A DNA stretch of 64,000 nucleotides from Winogradskyella psychrotolerans (GTDB lineage: Bacteria > Bacteroidota > Bacteroidia > Flavobacteriales > Flavobacteriaceae), in contig NZ_JAHKPN010000042.1 in assembly GCF_018860545.1 (NCBI RefSeq), positions 47,839 through 111,838 on the forward strand, in the 5' to 3' direction. Under the pieces are notes generated by a model that had not been told where the DNA came from, did no database searches, and saw only the letters and a program-made list of their open reading frames with translations. Of this stretch, positions 9,071 to 19,322 are shown one piece after another. The position numbers and the translations under genes are program-made. Positions within the stretch are counted from its first letter, which is position 1. Each line of letters starts with the position of its first letter.

Positions 9071-9514
9071 CAGATTTGGGGTTGAATGAAATAATTATGG
9101 CGCTAAGATATAATAATTTTTGAATTTTTATCCATAAAACGCAAATAAATCCGATAAAGTGTATTGTCGAGAAAGTGTTTTATTGTGATTTTCTATTCGT
9201 TAGTGCTGTTTTCTCTAGCTATTACTCAAAAAAACGAACGTGAAAATGATTGTTGAAAATTTTGAAAATAGCGAAGTGAAATAAATCTTAATGACCCAAA
9301 ATTTAATAATAAGTAGGTGTAATGGATTGAAAAATACCCAGTATGGTGTATTTTAATCTTAGTTGTAAAGCCTTAATTTACACGCGATTATTTTGCTAAA
9401 AGTGTTATTCATAGTAAATACGATGTTCTTGTCGAATAATATTAAAGTTTAATATTGACTTAACAAGAATTTAACTACATTGAAAACCTTTAAGTAATTA
9501 GCTATTACGTGTTT
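9071..9514. other. Divergent intergenic region upstream of the PKD giant
   Basis: No gene is seen in these roughly 440 bp. The region must hold promoters for the two large T9SS cargo genes. It contains an imperfect TACCC-type palindrome and a near-palindrome AATATTAAA-G-TTTAATATT (9438-9456) close to the right-hand gene. I could not fix a convincing TTG/TAnnTTTG pair. Confidence 0.4.
9335..9350. promoter_or_regulatory. Imperfect TACCC-N6-GGGTA-type palindrome
   Basis: TACCCAGTATGGTGTA resembles two 16-bp palindromes found before the EEP and caspase-like genes. Here it lies 164 bp before the start codon of the PKD/SprB-repeat gene. It is a possible binding site of a shared regulator. Confidence 0.35.
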
Positions 9515-12500
9515 ATGGGGAAAATAAAATTTAGACTACTAACAGTGGTTGGTTTGGCTTTTGGTATCATTGGGGCAGTTAATATTTCAGATATAGCTCT
9601 TTTTAATAAAAACAGATTAGAAATAACAGATGTAAAATCGGTTCGCATGGCACCTAATGCCACTATAGCAGGAACAACAACGGTTTGTCATAATGAGAGT
9701 CCACAACCAGAAATAACATTTACGGGTTCTGCAGGTTCTGCACCTTATACGTTTACGTATACAATTAATGGAGGAAGCAATCAAACAATTACAACTGGTG
9801 GTACTGATACGTCAGTTTCAATATCTGTAAATACCAATGTGATTGGTAGTTTTGTGTATGAACTCGTTTCTGTTCGCGATAGCTCTAATACCACGTCTCC
9901 AGCAAATGGAAGCGCTACGGTAACCGTTGCTGCTCCACCTACGGTTAATTTTACATTTAATGACGATACTTGTTCTGGTACTCCAGTTAATTTTTCGTCA
10001 ACAGTAACAGGTAATGGTCCTTTTACTTACGATTGGGAATTTGGAGACTCTAGTAGTTCTACAAATGAAAATCCTTCGCATAGTTATGATGCCTTTGGAT
10101 GTGGGTTTTCCAACTTCTCAGTAACGTTAACGGTCACTGATAGTAATGGCTGTACAAAAACTAGAACAAAACCAATAAGTATAAAACAACGACCAAATCT
10201 TAGTTTCGAAGATTTAAATGCTCAATTTCTACCATTTGATAATTGTGGTAATAATACTGTAGATCCGACTTATACCGTTGATGTTGGTAATGTATCACCT
10301 TCTGATAGTTGTGTTACATCTTATGATATAAATTGGGGAGATGGATCGTCTGAAACTAATATTACGTTTCCCATTACACATACCTATAACGTATTAGGTT
10401 CTTTTGATATGGTCATCACGGGCTACGGAACTAATGGTTGTATTACTAATGATACTTACCTTGTAAAGAATTCTAGTAATCCTGGTGGTAACGTGTCAAA
10501 TCCAGGTAATACCACCAATTTATGCTTGCCGGTTGACGATTTAGGCTTTACAATTGCCGATTGGGGAGAAAATCCTCAAGACACCACTTATTTCGTCGAT
10601 TATGGAGATGGTACCCAAGAAACATTTACCCAAGGAAATTTAATTGCTGCTTCTTTAGATTATGATCCTGCAAATCCTTCTGCAGCCAGTCCATTTCCTT
10701 TAAATCATATTTATACAGAATCAAGTTGTCCTAATCCTGGTTACATAATATCTTTAAATATATCCACCTCATGTGGAAATACAATATCCACAGCAGGTCC
10801 TATTACGCTATTATCATTACCTGAAGTTGATTTTGAATTTGAAACACCAGGCTGTCTCAATACCGAAATACAATTTACAAATACTACAGAAAATGGATAT
10901 GGTCCAAATTGTACAGAACAAGCCAATCATGTGTGGGACTTTGGTGATGGTAATACGTCAGATTTAGAAAGTCCAACACATACATATACGTCTCCAGGAA
11001 CCTATACTGTAACCTTGACTGAAGAGAATTTTTGTGGAGCTACACCACCTGTGAGTAAAACAATTTGCATCGAACCAGAATTAGTGCCTAGCTTTTCATT
11101 AAGTGATACTTCAGGTTGTATTCCTTTTGATTTGAATATTTCAAATACAACAGATCTTTCTCAGTCCTGCGGTTCTGACACCTATCTATGGGAAGTCATT
11201 TACACGTCTGAATTCTGTGGAACTTCAGAATCATATAATTTCACAGGTGGTACAGATGAAAATTCTGAAAATCCATCTATTCAATTCGATACTGCAGGAA
11301 CGTATGAAATTGTAATGACGGCTACAAATTCTTGTGGAGATTTTCAAACATCTCAGTTTATTGAGGTTAAACGTCCACCAACAGTTACTTTAGATCCTAT
11401 TGAGGATGCTTGTGGTTCGCTAACTTTTAATCCGGTTGCTACAGTGGAGACATGTGCACCTGCTTCAGATACTATAACGTATAGCTGGTTGTTTCCTGGG
11501 GGTTCACCTGCAACTTCAGACCAATTAGATCCAGGTACTATTAGTTATACAACAGTTGGTGATTATACGGTTACCTTTAGCATTACAAATAGTTGTGGCA
11601 CTACGACTGAAACAGAAACCTTTTCTATTAATGATTCTCCGACAATCACAAATACAGATTTGGTTCAAACCATTTGTTCTGGAGCTTCAACAGCAGCAAT
11701 ACTCATAACATCGGATGATCCGAGTACAACTTTTAACTGGACCTCTAATAATCCAGTTGGGCTGTCTGGTTACGCTCCAAGCGGAATAGGTAGCACTATT
11801 CCTGTGCAAACGATTATTAATACGACAACGTCTCCAATTACTTTAATATATACGGTAACACCAGAAATTGATGGTTGTGAAGGATTACCATTCGATTTTG
11901 AAATCATTGTTGAGCCGGCCCCTTTAATTACTGTGCAGCCTATATCAAATGGAGTTTGCCAAAATGGTACAACGGATGATTTATCGGTGGCGTATCAAGG
12001 CACAGGAACTCCGGTTTACCAATGGTATGAAAATACGGTTAATGATACCTCATCAGGAACTGCTATTGCTGGAGCCACATCTGCAACATTTTCTCCACCA
12101 ACAGATACTGTAGGCATAACTTATTACTACGTTATTATTACATTTTCTTCAGGTGGTTGTAATGAAATCATTTCTGATACTGCAGAAATTGAAGTTGCCA
12201 ATGCTCCGCAAATTGATACACAGCCAATAAGTACACAATCCATTTGTATTGGAGGTAATTCGGAAGAACTTGAGGTGATTATTTCAGGCGGATCAGGTAC
12301 GGCGACTTACCAATGGTTTAGTAATACTATAAATAGTAATTCTGGTGGTACCTTAATTTCAGGAGCTACCGCATCAACATATACACCGCCTGTCTTTAAT
12401 ACGATTGGAACTTTTTATTATTACGTAGAAGTTTCATTTGTATCTAATGGCTGTTCAATGCTAATTAGCGACGTTTCAGAAATTGAAGTTGTTGATGATC

Positions 12501-15500
12501 CTGAAATCACCATTGAACCTTTAGATTTTCAAAGTTTATGTCAGAATTCTGCCGTTGAGGATTTGGAAGTGGTAGTTTCTGGTGGTTTAGGTAACCTATC
12601 GTACCAATGGTATGTCAATACGGCGAATAATACCACATCGGGAACAGTAATAGCAGGAGCGACTTCAAATATATATACACCTCCAGGATCTGCAGTCGGT
12701 ACCCTTTTCTATTATTGTATCATTACGCAAGATGTTTCTGGTTGTGAGGTGATTAGTGCTATTGCTGAGGTCGAAATTAGCGCAGGAGCACAGTTTAGTG
12801 CACAACCGATTTTGGATGAGCTTTGTTTAGGTGAAACCACACCAGCGTTAACGGTTGCGTATACAAATGGTACGGGAACAGCTACATATCAATGGTATCA
12901 AAATATAGATGATAATACTTTAACAGGTACTGCTATTCCTGGTGCAACGACTAACACGTATAATCCAAATGTAGATACTGTCGGTTCTATGCATTATTAT
13001 GCTATAATTACATTTAGTTCAGGAGGTTGTACCGAAATTATATCTGAAACAGCCGAAATTATAGTGAACGAAACACCGCTTATTGCTAATTCAGAAGTCT
13101 TAATTTGTAGTGGAAATACATTTGTGTTTTTACCAGATACAAGTGATACGGTGCCTTTAAATACAGTATATACTTGGACAACTCCTGTCGTTAGTCCAAT
13201 CGGAAGTATTACCGGTGCTACTGAACAGTTAACTCCTATCGCAACGGTATCTCAATTTTTAGAAAATACAACGACTACTCCTGCAACAGTAACCTATACG
13301 GTGACTCCCGTTTCAGGAAATTGTCCTGGTTTACCATTTGAAGTTGAGGTGATAGTTAATCCTTCTATTTCCGTCATGTCTACCGAGACTCATAATTTAT
13401 GTTATCAAGTGAATACTGGTTCTATAGAAATTGTAATTGTTGGTGGTATTCCTTTCTCAACAGGAAGTGATTATAATATCACTTGGACAGGGCCAAATGG
13501 ATTTTCGAGTACAGATCAAGATATCTTTAATTTGGAAGCTGGCGATTATACTTTGGATATTGAAGATGATGGAGGTTGTCCTTATTCGGAAATTATAACC
13601 ATAACGGAACCAGATGAACTCGTATTTAGCGCTATTGATTTTGATGTAGAAACCATTTCATGTTTTGGTGCCAATGATGGAGAGATTGGAATTGATGTCT
13701 CAGGAGGAACTCCGCCATATGTTTATACTTGGACTTTAAATGGATCGCCATTTTCAACAGACGAAGATGTGTCCAATATTGGACCAGGAGATTATAATAT
13801 TTCAGTAACCGATGCGAATTCGTGTGGTCCGATTGAGTATGATTTTACATTTGAAGAACCAGCAGAATTAGAAGTGACTTTAGATGCTAAAACGGATGTG
13901 TTATGTTACGGAGATGCCACAGGAATAATTGCTGTGAATGTTATAGGTGGGCGAACCGATTATAATTATGTATGGTCTGGTCCTAATGGGTTTTCTAGCA
14001 CCAATCAGAATATTGATACGTTAATCGCAGGGACTTATAATCTTACGGTTACAGATCGTTCAGGTTGTATTGATACTCTAGAGGTAGAGATTCTTGAAAA
14101 TGATCAAATAGAAATCGATCTTACAGTGACACAAATGGTCTGTTATGGAGACAATGACGGCTCTATAGTTATTAATTCAATTTCTGGAGGTGTAGCACCG
14201 TATACCATAGCTTGGAGTAATTTAGGTACAGGAAATAGTCAGACAAATTTATCTGGTGGTACATATACTATTACCATAACTGATGCGGAAAATTGTGAGC
14301 GTCAATTCCCAGTAGTTATAGATGAACCTCCTGTTTTTCTGATTGATCCCGTAGTGACACAAATGACTTGTGCAGGTGAAAATGATGGCAGCATCACCTT
14401 AAATTTTGTAGGTGGTGTTGATCCCGTAAACCTTGTTTGGGATGATGATGCTACAGCCGGAACAGAACGAAATAATTTAGCTCCAGGTATGTATACTGTA
14501 ACTATTACAGATGGTGTGCCTTGTGAGATTCAAGAAAGTTTTACCATATTCGATATTTTACCATTAGAGTTATCTGCAACCCTTACCAATGCTTTGGATT
14601 GTGAGGATCCTAATAGTGGAGCGATTAACTTACTTATTCAAGGTGGAACTCCACCATTTGACGTGCTTTGGTCTAATGGGGAAGTTACAGAAGATTTAAG
14701 TGCTATTCCTCCAAATACTTATGTCGCTGCAGTTACAGATGCCAATGGCTGTACGATAGAAGGGAGTTGGGAGGTGACTAGATTTGAACCTTTAGTGTTA
14801 CATGTTGAAGAAGAGGTGGATGTAAATTGTGACACCAAAACGATAAATCAAACGTTTATTGCCATGGCAAGTGGAGGAGTGCCACCATTTCAATATAATT
14901 GGTCTAGTGGAACGGTTAGTGGTGTTAATAATGAGTTCATGACCACGGACGCAAATGGCTTAGTTATTTTAGAAGTTACCGATAGTTTTGGATGTTCAAT
15001 TAATTACACATTTAACGTTGAGCTTACCACTTTGGGAGATGCTGATTTTGATACCACATCTTATGGATATTTAAATTATGGCATTTACGCCATTCAAGAT
15101 CCTATTGAATTTATAAACGAAGCCACAGGACATTACGAAACCATACTGTGGGATTTTGGAGATGGTAGTTTTTCGGGTGAAGAAAATCCAATACATACGT
15201 ATTTCACTCCTGGTAGTTATGAGGTAAAACAAACGGTAACGTATCCGTATGGTTGTGTATATGAAAAATCAATAACGCTTAGTATTGAGGAAGGTTATAA
15301 ACTCATAATGCCAGATGCATTTACACCAAATGGTGATGGTGTTAATGATTTCTTTGGACCTGTTTTTATAGGATTAAATAGTTTAGAAATGAATGTGTAC
15401 GATACATGGGGAAGTCTTATCTATAATGAAACCGGAGATGCGATTAGAGGATGGGATGGTAAAGTAAAGGACGAAGAAGCCGAAAACGGAAATTACTACT

Positions 15501-15571
15501 ACACATTTACAGCCAAGACATTTTATGGCAACGAAATTAAGAAACAAGGAGCTTTTGTATTTATCAGATAA
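9515..15571 (+). CDS. Giant PKD/Ig/SprB-repeat adhesin with T9SS type B (gliding motility) C-terminal domain
   Basis: The product is a 2018-residue cell-surface protein. I place the start at the ATG of MGKIKFRLLTVVGLAFGIIGAV; a GTG two codons upstream is possible. After the leader come PKD domains (YDWEFGDSSSSTNENPSHSYDAFG, HVWDFGDGNTSDLESPTHTYTSPGTY). Four Ig-like repeats follow at about residues 795-1175, each with a YQWYxNT core and IAGATS-type ending. About seven SprB-type repeats occupy residues 1280-1830 (GGTPPYVYTWTL, GDYNISVTDANSCG). A last PKD domain (ILWDFGDGSFSGEENPIHTY) leads to the gliding-motility C-terminal domain IMPDAFTPNGDGVNDFF. SprB-repeat proteins are mobile surface adhesins or T9SS cargo. 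The next gene is its likely SprF partner. Confidence 0.92.
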   Translation: MGKIKFRLLTVVGLAFGIIGAVNISDIALFNKNRLEITDVKSVRMAPNATIAGTTTVCHNESPQPEITFTGSAGSAPYTFTYTINGGSNQTITTGGTDTSVSISVNTNVIGSFVYELVSVRDSSNTTSPANGSATVTVAAPPTVNFTFNDDTCSGTPVNFSSTVTGNGPFTYDWEFGDSSSSTNENPSHSYDAFGCGFSNFSVTLTVTDSNGCTKTRTKPISIKQRPNLSFEDLNAQFLPFDNCGNNTVDPTYTVDVGNVSPSDSCVTSYDINWGDGSSETNITFPITHTYNVLGSFDMVITGYGTNGCITNDTYLVKNSSNPGGNVSNPGNTTNLCLPVDDLGFTIADWGENPQDTTYFVDYGDGTQETFTQGNLIAASLDYDPANPSAASPFPLNHIYTESSCPNPGYIISLNISTSCGNTISTAGPITLLSLPEVDFEFETPGCLNTEIQFTNTTENGYGPNCTEQANHVWDFGDGNTSDLESPTHTYTSPGTYTVTLTEENFCGATPPVSKTICIEPELVPSFSLSDTSGCIPFDLNISNTTDLSQSCGSDTYLWEVIYTSEFCGTSESYNFTGGTDENSENPSIQFDTAGTYEIVMTATNSCGDFQTSQFIEVKRPPTVTLDPIEDACGSLTFNPVATVETCAPASDTITYSWLFPGGSPATSDQLDPGTISYTTVGDYTVTFSITNSCGTTTETETFSINDSPTITNTDLVQTICSGASTAAILITSDDPSTTFNWTSNNPVGLSGYAPSGIGSTIPVQTIINTTTSPITLIYTVTPEIDGCEGLPFDFEIIVEPAPLITVQPISNGVCQNGTTDDLSVAYQGTGTPVYQWYENTVNDTSSGTAIAGATSATFSPPTDTVGITYYYVIITFSSGGCNEIISDTAEIEVANAPQIDTQPISTQSICIGGNSEELEVIISGGSGTATYQWFSNTINSNSGGTLISGATASTYTPPVFNTIGTFYYYVEVSFVSNGCSMLISDVSEIEVVDDPEITIEPLDFQSLCQNSAVEDLEVVVSGGLGNLSYQWYVNTANNTTSGTVIAGATSNIYTPPGSAVGTLFYYCIITQDVSGCEVISAIAEVEISAGAQFSAQPILDELCLGETTPALTVAYTNGTGTATYQWYQNIDDNTLTGTAIPGATTNTYNPNVDTVGSMHYYAIITFSSGGCTEIISETAEIIVNETPLIANSEVLICSGNTFVFLPDTSDTVPLNTVYTWTTPVVSPIGSITGATEQLTPIATVSQFLENTTTTPATVTYTVTPVSGNCPGLPFEVEVIVNPSISVMSTETHNLCYQVNTGSIEIVIVGGIPFSTGSDYNITWTGPNGFSSTDQDIFNLEAGDYTLDIEDDGGCPYSEIITITEPDELVFSAIDFDVETISCFGANDGEIGIDVSGGTPPYVYTWTLNGSPFSTDEDVSNIGPGDYNISVTDANSCGPIEYDFTFEEPAELEVTLDAKTDVLCYGDATGIIAVNVIGGRTDYNYVWSGPNGFSSTNQNIDTLIAGTYNLTVTDRSGCIDTLEVEILENDQIEIDLTVTQMVCYGDNDGSIVINSISGGVAPYTIAWSNLGTGNSQTNLSGGTYTITITDAENCERQFPVVIDEPPVFLIDPVVTQMTCAGENDGSITLNFVGGVDPVNLVWDDDATAGTERNNLAPGMYTVTITDGVPCEIQESFTIFDILPLELSATLTNALDCEDPNSGAINLLIQGGTPPFDVLWSNGEVTEDLSAIPPNTYVAAVTDANGCTIEGSWEVTRFEPLVLHVEEEVDVNCDTKTINQTFIAMASGGVPPFQYNWSSGTVSGVNNEFMTTDANGLVILEVTDSFGCSINYTFNVELTTLGDADFDTTSYGYLNYGIYAIQDPIEFINEATGHYETILWDFGDGSFSGEENPIHTYFTPGSYEVKQTVTYPYGCVYEKSITLSIEEGYKLIMPDAFTPNGDGVNDFFGPVFIGLNSLEMNVYDTWGSLIYNETGDAIRGWDGKVKDEEAENGNYYYTFTAKTFYGNEIKKQGAFVFIR

Positions 15572-15578
15572 AACCGAA

Positions 15579-16580
15579 ATGACATTGAAAAGATTTATAA
15601 TTATAATAGTGGTTTTAATTGGTTTAAGAGTTCATGCTCAGGACCCGATTTTTACGCAGTCAAACTATATTCAAGAAACCATGAATCCTGGATTCTCAGG
15701 TTTTGAGGATAGTGATAGACTTGCAGCCGGAGTAGTAACCAGAACCCAGTGGCCAAATTTAGACTTAAGAGTAGATACGCAATATGCTTATCTCAATAAA
15801 TCGTTTGATTATGGACCAAGTTTAGGTTTTGGAGTGGGAGTAAATTTTCTAAGACAGCACGAAGCATTTAGCGATTACAATTATTATCAATTGAATGTCA
15901 ATTATGCCCATCGCGTAAACTTAGATGGAGGTTGGTATTTTAGACCGGCTTTAGAGGTTGGTTTAGGGTTTAAAGACGTTGGGTTTAATAACCTCACGTT
16001 GGCAGATCAAATAAATATTAACTCAGGAATTGTAAGTCCTGTATCCGTAGACCCGTTGAGTAATACTGTAGATAATGTGTTTTTTGGAGATATTTCTGCA
16101 GGAGTTGTTTTTGAGAAACAGGAGTTTAATGGTATAACTTATTGGTTTGGTGCTTCAGCCAAACATCTTAATCGTCCAAATATTTCGTTTGTTGATGGAG
16201 ATGAATTGCCCTTGGATATTTTCTATGCCTTACACGGGAATTTCAGATTTCCTTTTATGAACGATTATAGTATTATGATGACTACTAATTATATGCAACA
16301 AGGAGAATATAATCGCTTAGATGTTGGTTCTTTACTGATGGTGAATCAATTCTTAATAGGTGTTACTGCGACGACTAATCCTGCTAAGAATGATTCTAAC
16401 AGTCATCTACTCACTTCAGTGAATGCTTTTTTTGGTTTAGAATATACTGAGTTTCGATTCGGTTTATCTTATGACATGAACACCTCCAAAATAGGACGTA
16501 CCAATGGCGTCTACGAGTTGTCCGTAACGTATTTATCAGGTTGTAGACGTTGTAAAACCGACCGCAGTAGAAAACGTTAA
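15579..16580 (+). CDS. PorP/SprF family type IX secretion outer-membrane protein
   Basis: This protein of 333 residues is of the PorP/SprF type, an outer-membrane beta-barrel partner that type B cargo proteins need for secretion and surface attachment. The start chosen opens a signal peptide (MTLKRFIIIIVVLIGLRVHAQ). The next residues DPIFTQSNYIQETMNPGFSGFED are the family hallmark. The barrel continues to a C-terminal FRFGLSYDMNTSKIG and a final YLSGCRRC. It starts 7 nt after the SprB-repeat gene, so the two form an operon. This pairing is known for SprB/SprF in Flavobacterium. Confidence 0.92.
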   Translation: MTLKRFIIIIVVLIGLRVHAQDPIFTQSNYIQETMNPGFSGFEDSDRLAAGVVTRTQWPNLDLRVDTQYAYLNKSFDYGPSLGFGVGVNFLRQHEAFSDYNYYQLNVNYAHRVNLDGGWYFRPALEVGLGFKDVGFNNLTLADQININSGIVSPVSVDPLSNTVDNVFFGDISAGVVFEKQEFNGITYWFGASAKHLNRPNISFVDGDELPLDIFYALHGNFRFPFMNDYSIMMTTNYMQQGEYNRLDVGSLLMVNQFLIGVTATTNPAKNDSNSHLLTSVNAFFGLEYTEFRFGLSYDMNTSKIGRTNGVYELSVTYLSGCRRCKTDRSRKR

Positions 16581-16581
16581 T

Positions 16582-17817
16582 TTAATTAAACTTACGTTTT
16601 TGAAACCATAAATCAGATAGTGAAATATTTATATTTAAGGTATTTACATATTCCTCTATTAGAATGCTCTCTGTGGTTCCTTTTTTACCTAAAGTATATG
16701 AAATGTTTAGAAGAGAGCGTTTGCCAATCGGTAAACCAATTCCGAAGGATGCTGAATAAGTATCAATGTTGGTATCTTCAACTTTTAGATAACCTGAATT
16801 ATAATTAAGTCCCATTCTGAAATCTACGCGTTTCCAGTATTTATAACTTGTTCGGTCAACAGCAAAAGACGCTCCGAGTCCAAAAATATCTTGATCAACA
16901 TAGTCACCGATAGCATCGGACTGATTCGTAGCAGACCAGAACTTTTTAGTGTAATCAGCAGTTAGGAGCAGATTTTTAAAAGAGGTGCTATATCCAAATC
17001 CAAGTTTTAATGGTAGGTAAAAATTATCTATTGACTCTCCCTCAGTTTCTTCCAAAGTTGAATAGGCAGAATTTGAATATTTACCAACATATACGTCCTT
17101 TGTTCCTTTTAATACGGTAGGAAAGTCTAAAGTGAATCCAAAATTATGTTTGTCTTTTAAAGAATACTGTGCTCCTAACCCCAATTGTGCTCCGTTATAA
17201 TAATTATTTTCAATTATTTCTAAATAACTATTCGATGTTACAATAGACTCACTTTCTTCAATGTTACCAAATAAGTAAGAGGCTTTTACACCAACATTTA
17301 AATTGTTAAAAAATGTTCGCGCGTAGTCTAATCGCAATTCACTTATACCACCAGTACCTCCAATGTTAGTTGTAAATTGTTCATCACTTCCTTCAATATT
17401 GTTTTCGATACCAATTAATGAATAGCCTACATTTGTCGATGGTTTTAATGTTAAGCCAATACCGTAGTCGTCATTATGGTTAAATGCGATGGATATATTG
17501 GTGAAGTTGTAATTAGATCTTTGCTCATTAGCATCACCACCTGTAAGATTGGTAAGTTCGGCAGAACCACCAAAGTCAAAAGTGACTTCATTTTTCTTTA
17601 AGGTCGCAAAGGCCGCGGGATTGTAGAGGTTAATTCCGTAGTTGGCATCTAAGGAAATACCTGTATTACCAAGTCCACTATTTCTACCTGTTCCTGAATT
17701 ACTTTCTACTCCCAAGCCAAAAAGTGAATACGGAGAGCCTGTGAGGTTACTAGATTGTGAGTGGCTATATAATCCAAACAGTAATGCAAAAAATATTAAA
17801 GATTGAGATTTATTCAT
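16582..17817 (-). CDS. Outer-membrane beta-barrel protein (FadL/OmpP1-like)
   Basis: The product is a probable outer-membrane barrel of about 411 residues. The start at MNKSQSLIFFALLFGLYSHSQ gives a standard signal peptide; another ATG lies three codons upstream. The mature start NLTGSPYSLFGLGVESNSGTGRNSGLGNTGIS, with alternating Gly/aromatic strands, is typical of Bacteroidota FadL-like putative porins. The C-terminus SLSDLWFQKRKFN follows a final strand. It overlaps the upstream DUF4270 gene by 8 bp, so they are translated from one mRNA. A role in uptake of hydrophobic compounds is only a family-based guess. Confidence 0.72.
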   Translation of the reverse strand: MNKSQSLIFFALLFGLYSHSQSSNLTGSPYSLFGLGVESNSGTGRNSGLGNTGISLDANYGINLYNPAAFATLKKNEVTFDFGGSAELTNLTGGDANEQRSNYNFTNISIAFNHNDDYGIGLTLKPSTNVGYSLIGIENNIEGSDEQFTTNIGGTGGISELRLDYARTFFNNLNVGVKASYLFGNIEESESIVTSNSYLEIIENNYYNGAQLGLGAQYSLKDKHNFGFTLDFPTVLKGTKDVYVGKYSNSAYSTLEETEGESIDNFYLPLKLGFGYSTSFKNLLLTADYTKKFWSATNQSDAIGDYVDQDIFGLGASFAVDRTSYKYWKRVDFRMGLNYNSGYLKVEDTNIDTYSASFGIGLPIGKRSLLNISYTLGKKGTTESILIEEYVNTLNINISLSDLWFQKRKFN

Positions 17818-19108
17818 ATACTGCATATGTTATAACTAGTTTGGTGTTAAAGTTAGACCGCTGACTGTCATTAAAAATAATTTTATTAACGGTAGAATTA
17901 TAATCCGTTGGAATCATAATAAGGGCATCTTCCGTTATAGGACTCTCATTTAATTTTAGATCTATAAAATCTATTACAGGTACCGTAAAGGCAACTTGAT
18001 TAAATTCCGAATCTTCATTTGTTGTTGTTGCTGTAACCACATCTACACTATTACTAATTTGACTCGCTAAATCATTGTTTTGATCTATAGTATAAAGTAA
18101 TAGGGTTTCGCTTAAGGGTTGAATATCTGAATGTGATAGCGTGTTAGGTTCTATATATAGTGTGGCATCTAATATGGTGCCTTCACTACCTATATTGTAC
18201 AAATCTTTAATTGTAGGGAATTCAATTCTAGTTACATAACCCGTACCAGCTTGGTTGTAGCTTATATTGCCACTTTCTGTGGAGGTGAGGTTAAATTCTT
18301 GATCAGTAATGTCTTCTAAAGGTAAGCCTGTGACATCACTTTCTATATGATTATAATAGGTGTTTATAGTCATGTCGTAAGTGTATTCGTCGGTTTCTAA
18401 TTCATCAGGAATAGTATAATAGAAGCGAAGGTAAGAGGAGTCACTATCTGTAGAAAAACCAATAATTGAACCGTCATCCGCATTACTTGGCATAATAGTA
18501 AAGCCTTTAAGCATTTGATACAAAGACTCTTGATCTGTAATAATATTTTCTCGTATGTCATTAAAGAGTTCTTCGCCAAAACTGTACGGTAAGGTTATAA
18601 AAAGTGAATCTTTACTTGGAGAGGGATAATAGGATTTAGTAAGTAAAGGGGTTTCTTCATAAGATGTCTCTGTTGTATTATAAAAATACGTGTCATCAGT
18701 AGTCATCTTATCTGTAAGCTTATGAATATTTAATGTAGCCACTTGGGTAGTGTCATTGTAATAATAAGTGTCATAGCCAAGAACTAAACCTACACTGTCT
18801 AAAACAGCATCATTATCTAGATAATAGGCGGATGGACTAAGTTGAACATTAGTAGACGTAGTTATGAGTCCCATATCGTCATCATTGTATTGTCCTATGA
18901 GGAGTCTACCACTAGTTGAGGTCGTAATAGAGTCGAATTTCATGGTAGATAATCGTACCTCAAATGTGTCTATAGATAGAACTCTAATGTTTGTGCCAGT
19001 GAAGTCTTCACCAGCAACTAAGCTTTCGCTATCAGCATCTGCAGAACAGGATATAATTACCATTAAAATAGTAATCGCTGTAAATAATTTTAGAAATGAT
19101 TTCAACAT
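17810..19108 (-). CDS. DUF4270 family lipoprotein
   Basis: This 432-residue protein starts MLKSFLKLFTAITILMVIISCSADADSE, which is a signal peptide with a lipobox cysteine; an ATG nine codons upstream is less likely. The body matches DUF4270, a family confined to Bacteroidota: an early VRLSTMKFDSI, then LLIGQYNDDDMGLITTSTNVQL, many TYYY/NDTT strands, and a C-terminal LMIPTDYNSTVNKIIFNDSQRSNFNTKLVITY. Its function is unknown and it is likely exported. It is the first gene of a two-gene unit with the outer-membrane barrel downstream. A TAAATTTG box sits about 70 bp upstream. Confidence 0.8.
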   Translation of the reverse strand: MLKSFLKLFTAITILMVIISCSADADSESLVAGEDFTGTNIRVLSIDTFEVRLSTMKFDSITTSTSGRLLIGQYNDDDMGLITTSTNVQLSPSAYYLDNDAVLDSVGLVLGYDTYYYNDTTQVATLNIHKLTDKMTTDDTYFYNTTETSYEETPLLTKSYYPSPSKDSLFITLPYSFGEELFNDIRENIITDQESLYQMLKGFTIMPSNADDGSIIGFSTDSDSSYLRFYYTIPDELETDEYTYDMTINTYYNHIESDVTGLPLEDITDQEFNLTSTESGNISYNQAGTGYVTRIEFPTIKDLYNIGSEGTILDATLYIEPNTLSHSDIQPLSETLLLYTIDQNNDLASQISNSVDVVTATTTNEDSEFNQVAFTVPVIDFIDLKLNESPITEDALIMIPTDYNSTVNKIIFNDSQRSNFNTKLVITYAVYE

Positions 19109-19177
19109 TTGTATTATAGAATTTGTACAAATCAACTACCCAATTGATGTAATAAAAAGTGAAATATACCTACAGTG

Positions 19178-19185
19178 CAAATTTA
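19178..19185 (-). promoter_or_regulatory. Candidate -7 box for the DUF4270 operon (TAAATTTG)
   Basis: Read on the minus strand, it is an exact match to TAnnTTTG, 70 bp before the chosen start codon. No clear -33 TTG is present at the expected spacing. Confidence 0.35.
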
Positions 19186-19322
19186 TCTACAGAAAGGCTG
19201 ATTTATACTATAAAGGTTTATACTTAGTTTTATAGATTAAAAATTGGTGTTTGTCTATAAAAAAAGTGTCTAGGTATATTTTGTAATTGATGTAAAAGAT
19301 TGTGGTAGTAAGTTAGCACCCG

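Noticed and set aside
18864..19235. 123-residue plus-strand frame over the DUF4270 gene start
   Set aside because: It overlaps the lipoprotein leader and promoter of the opposite-strand gene; the residues look random.
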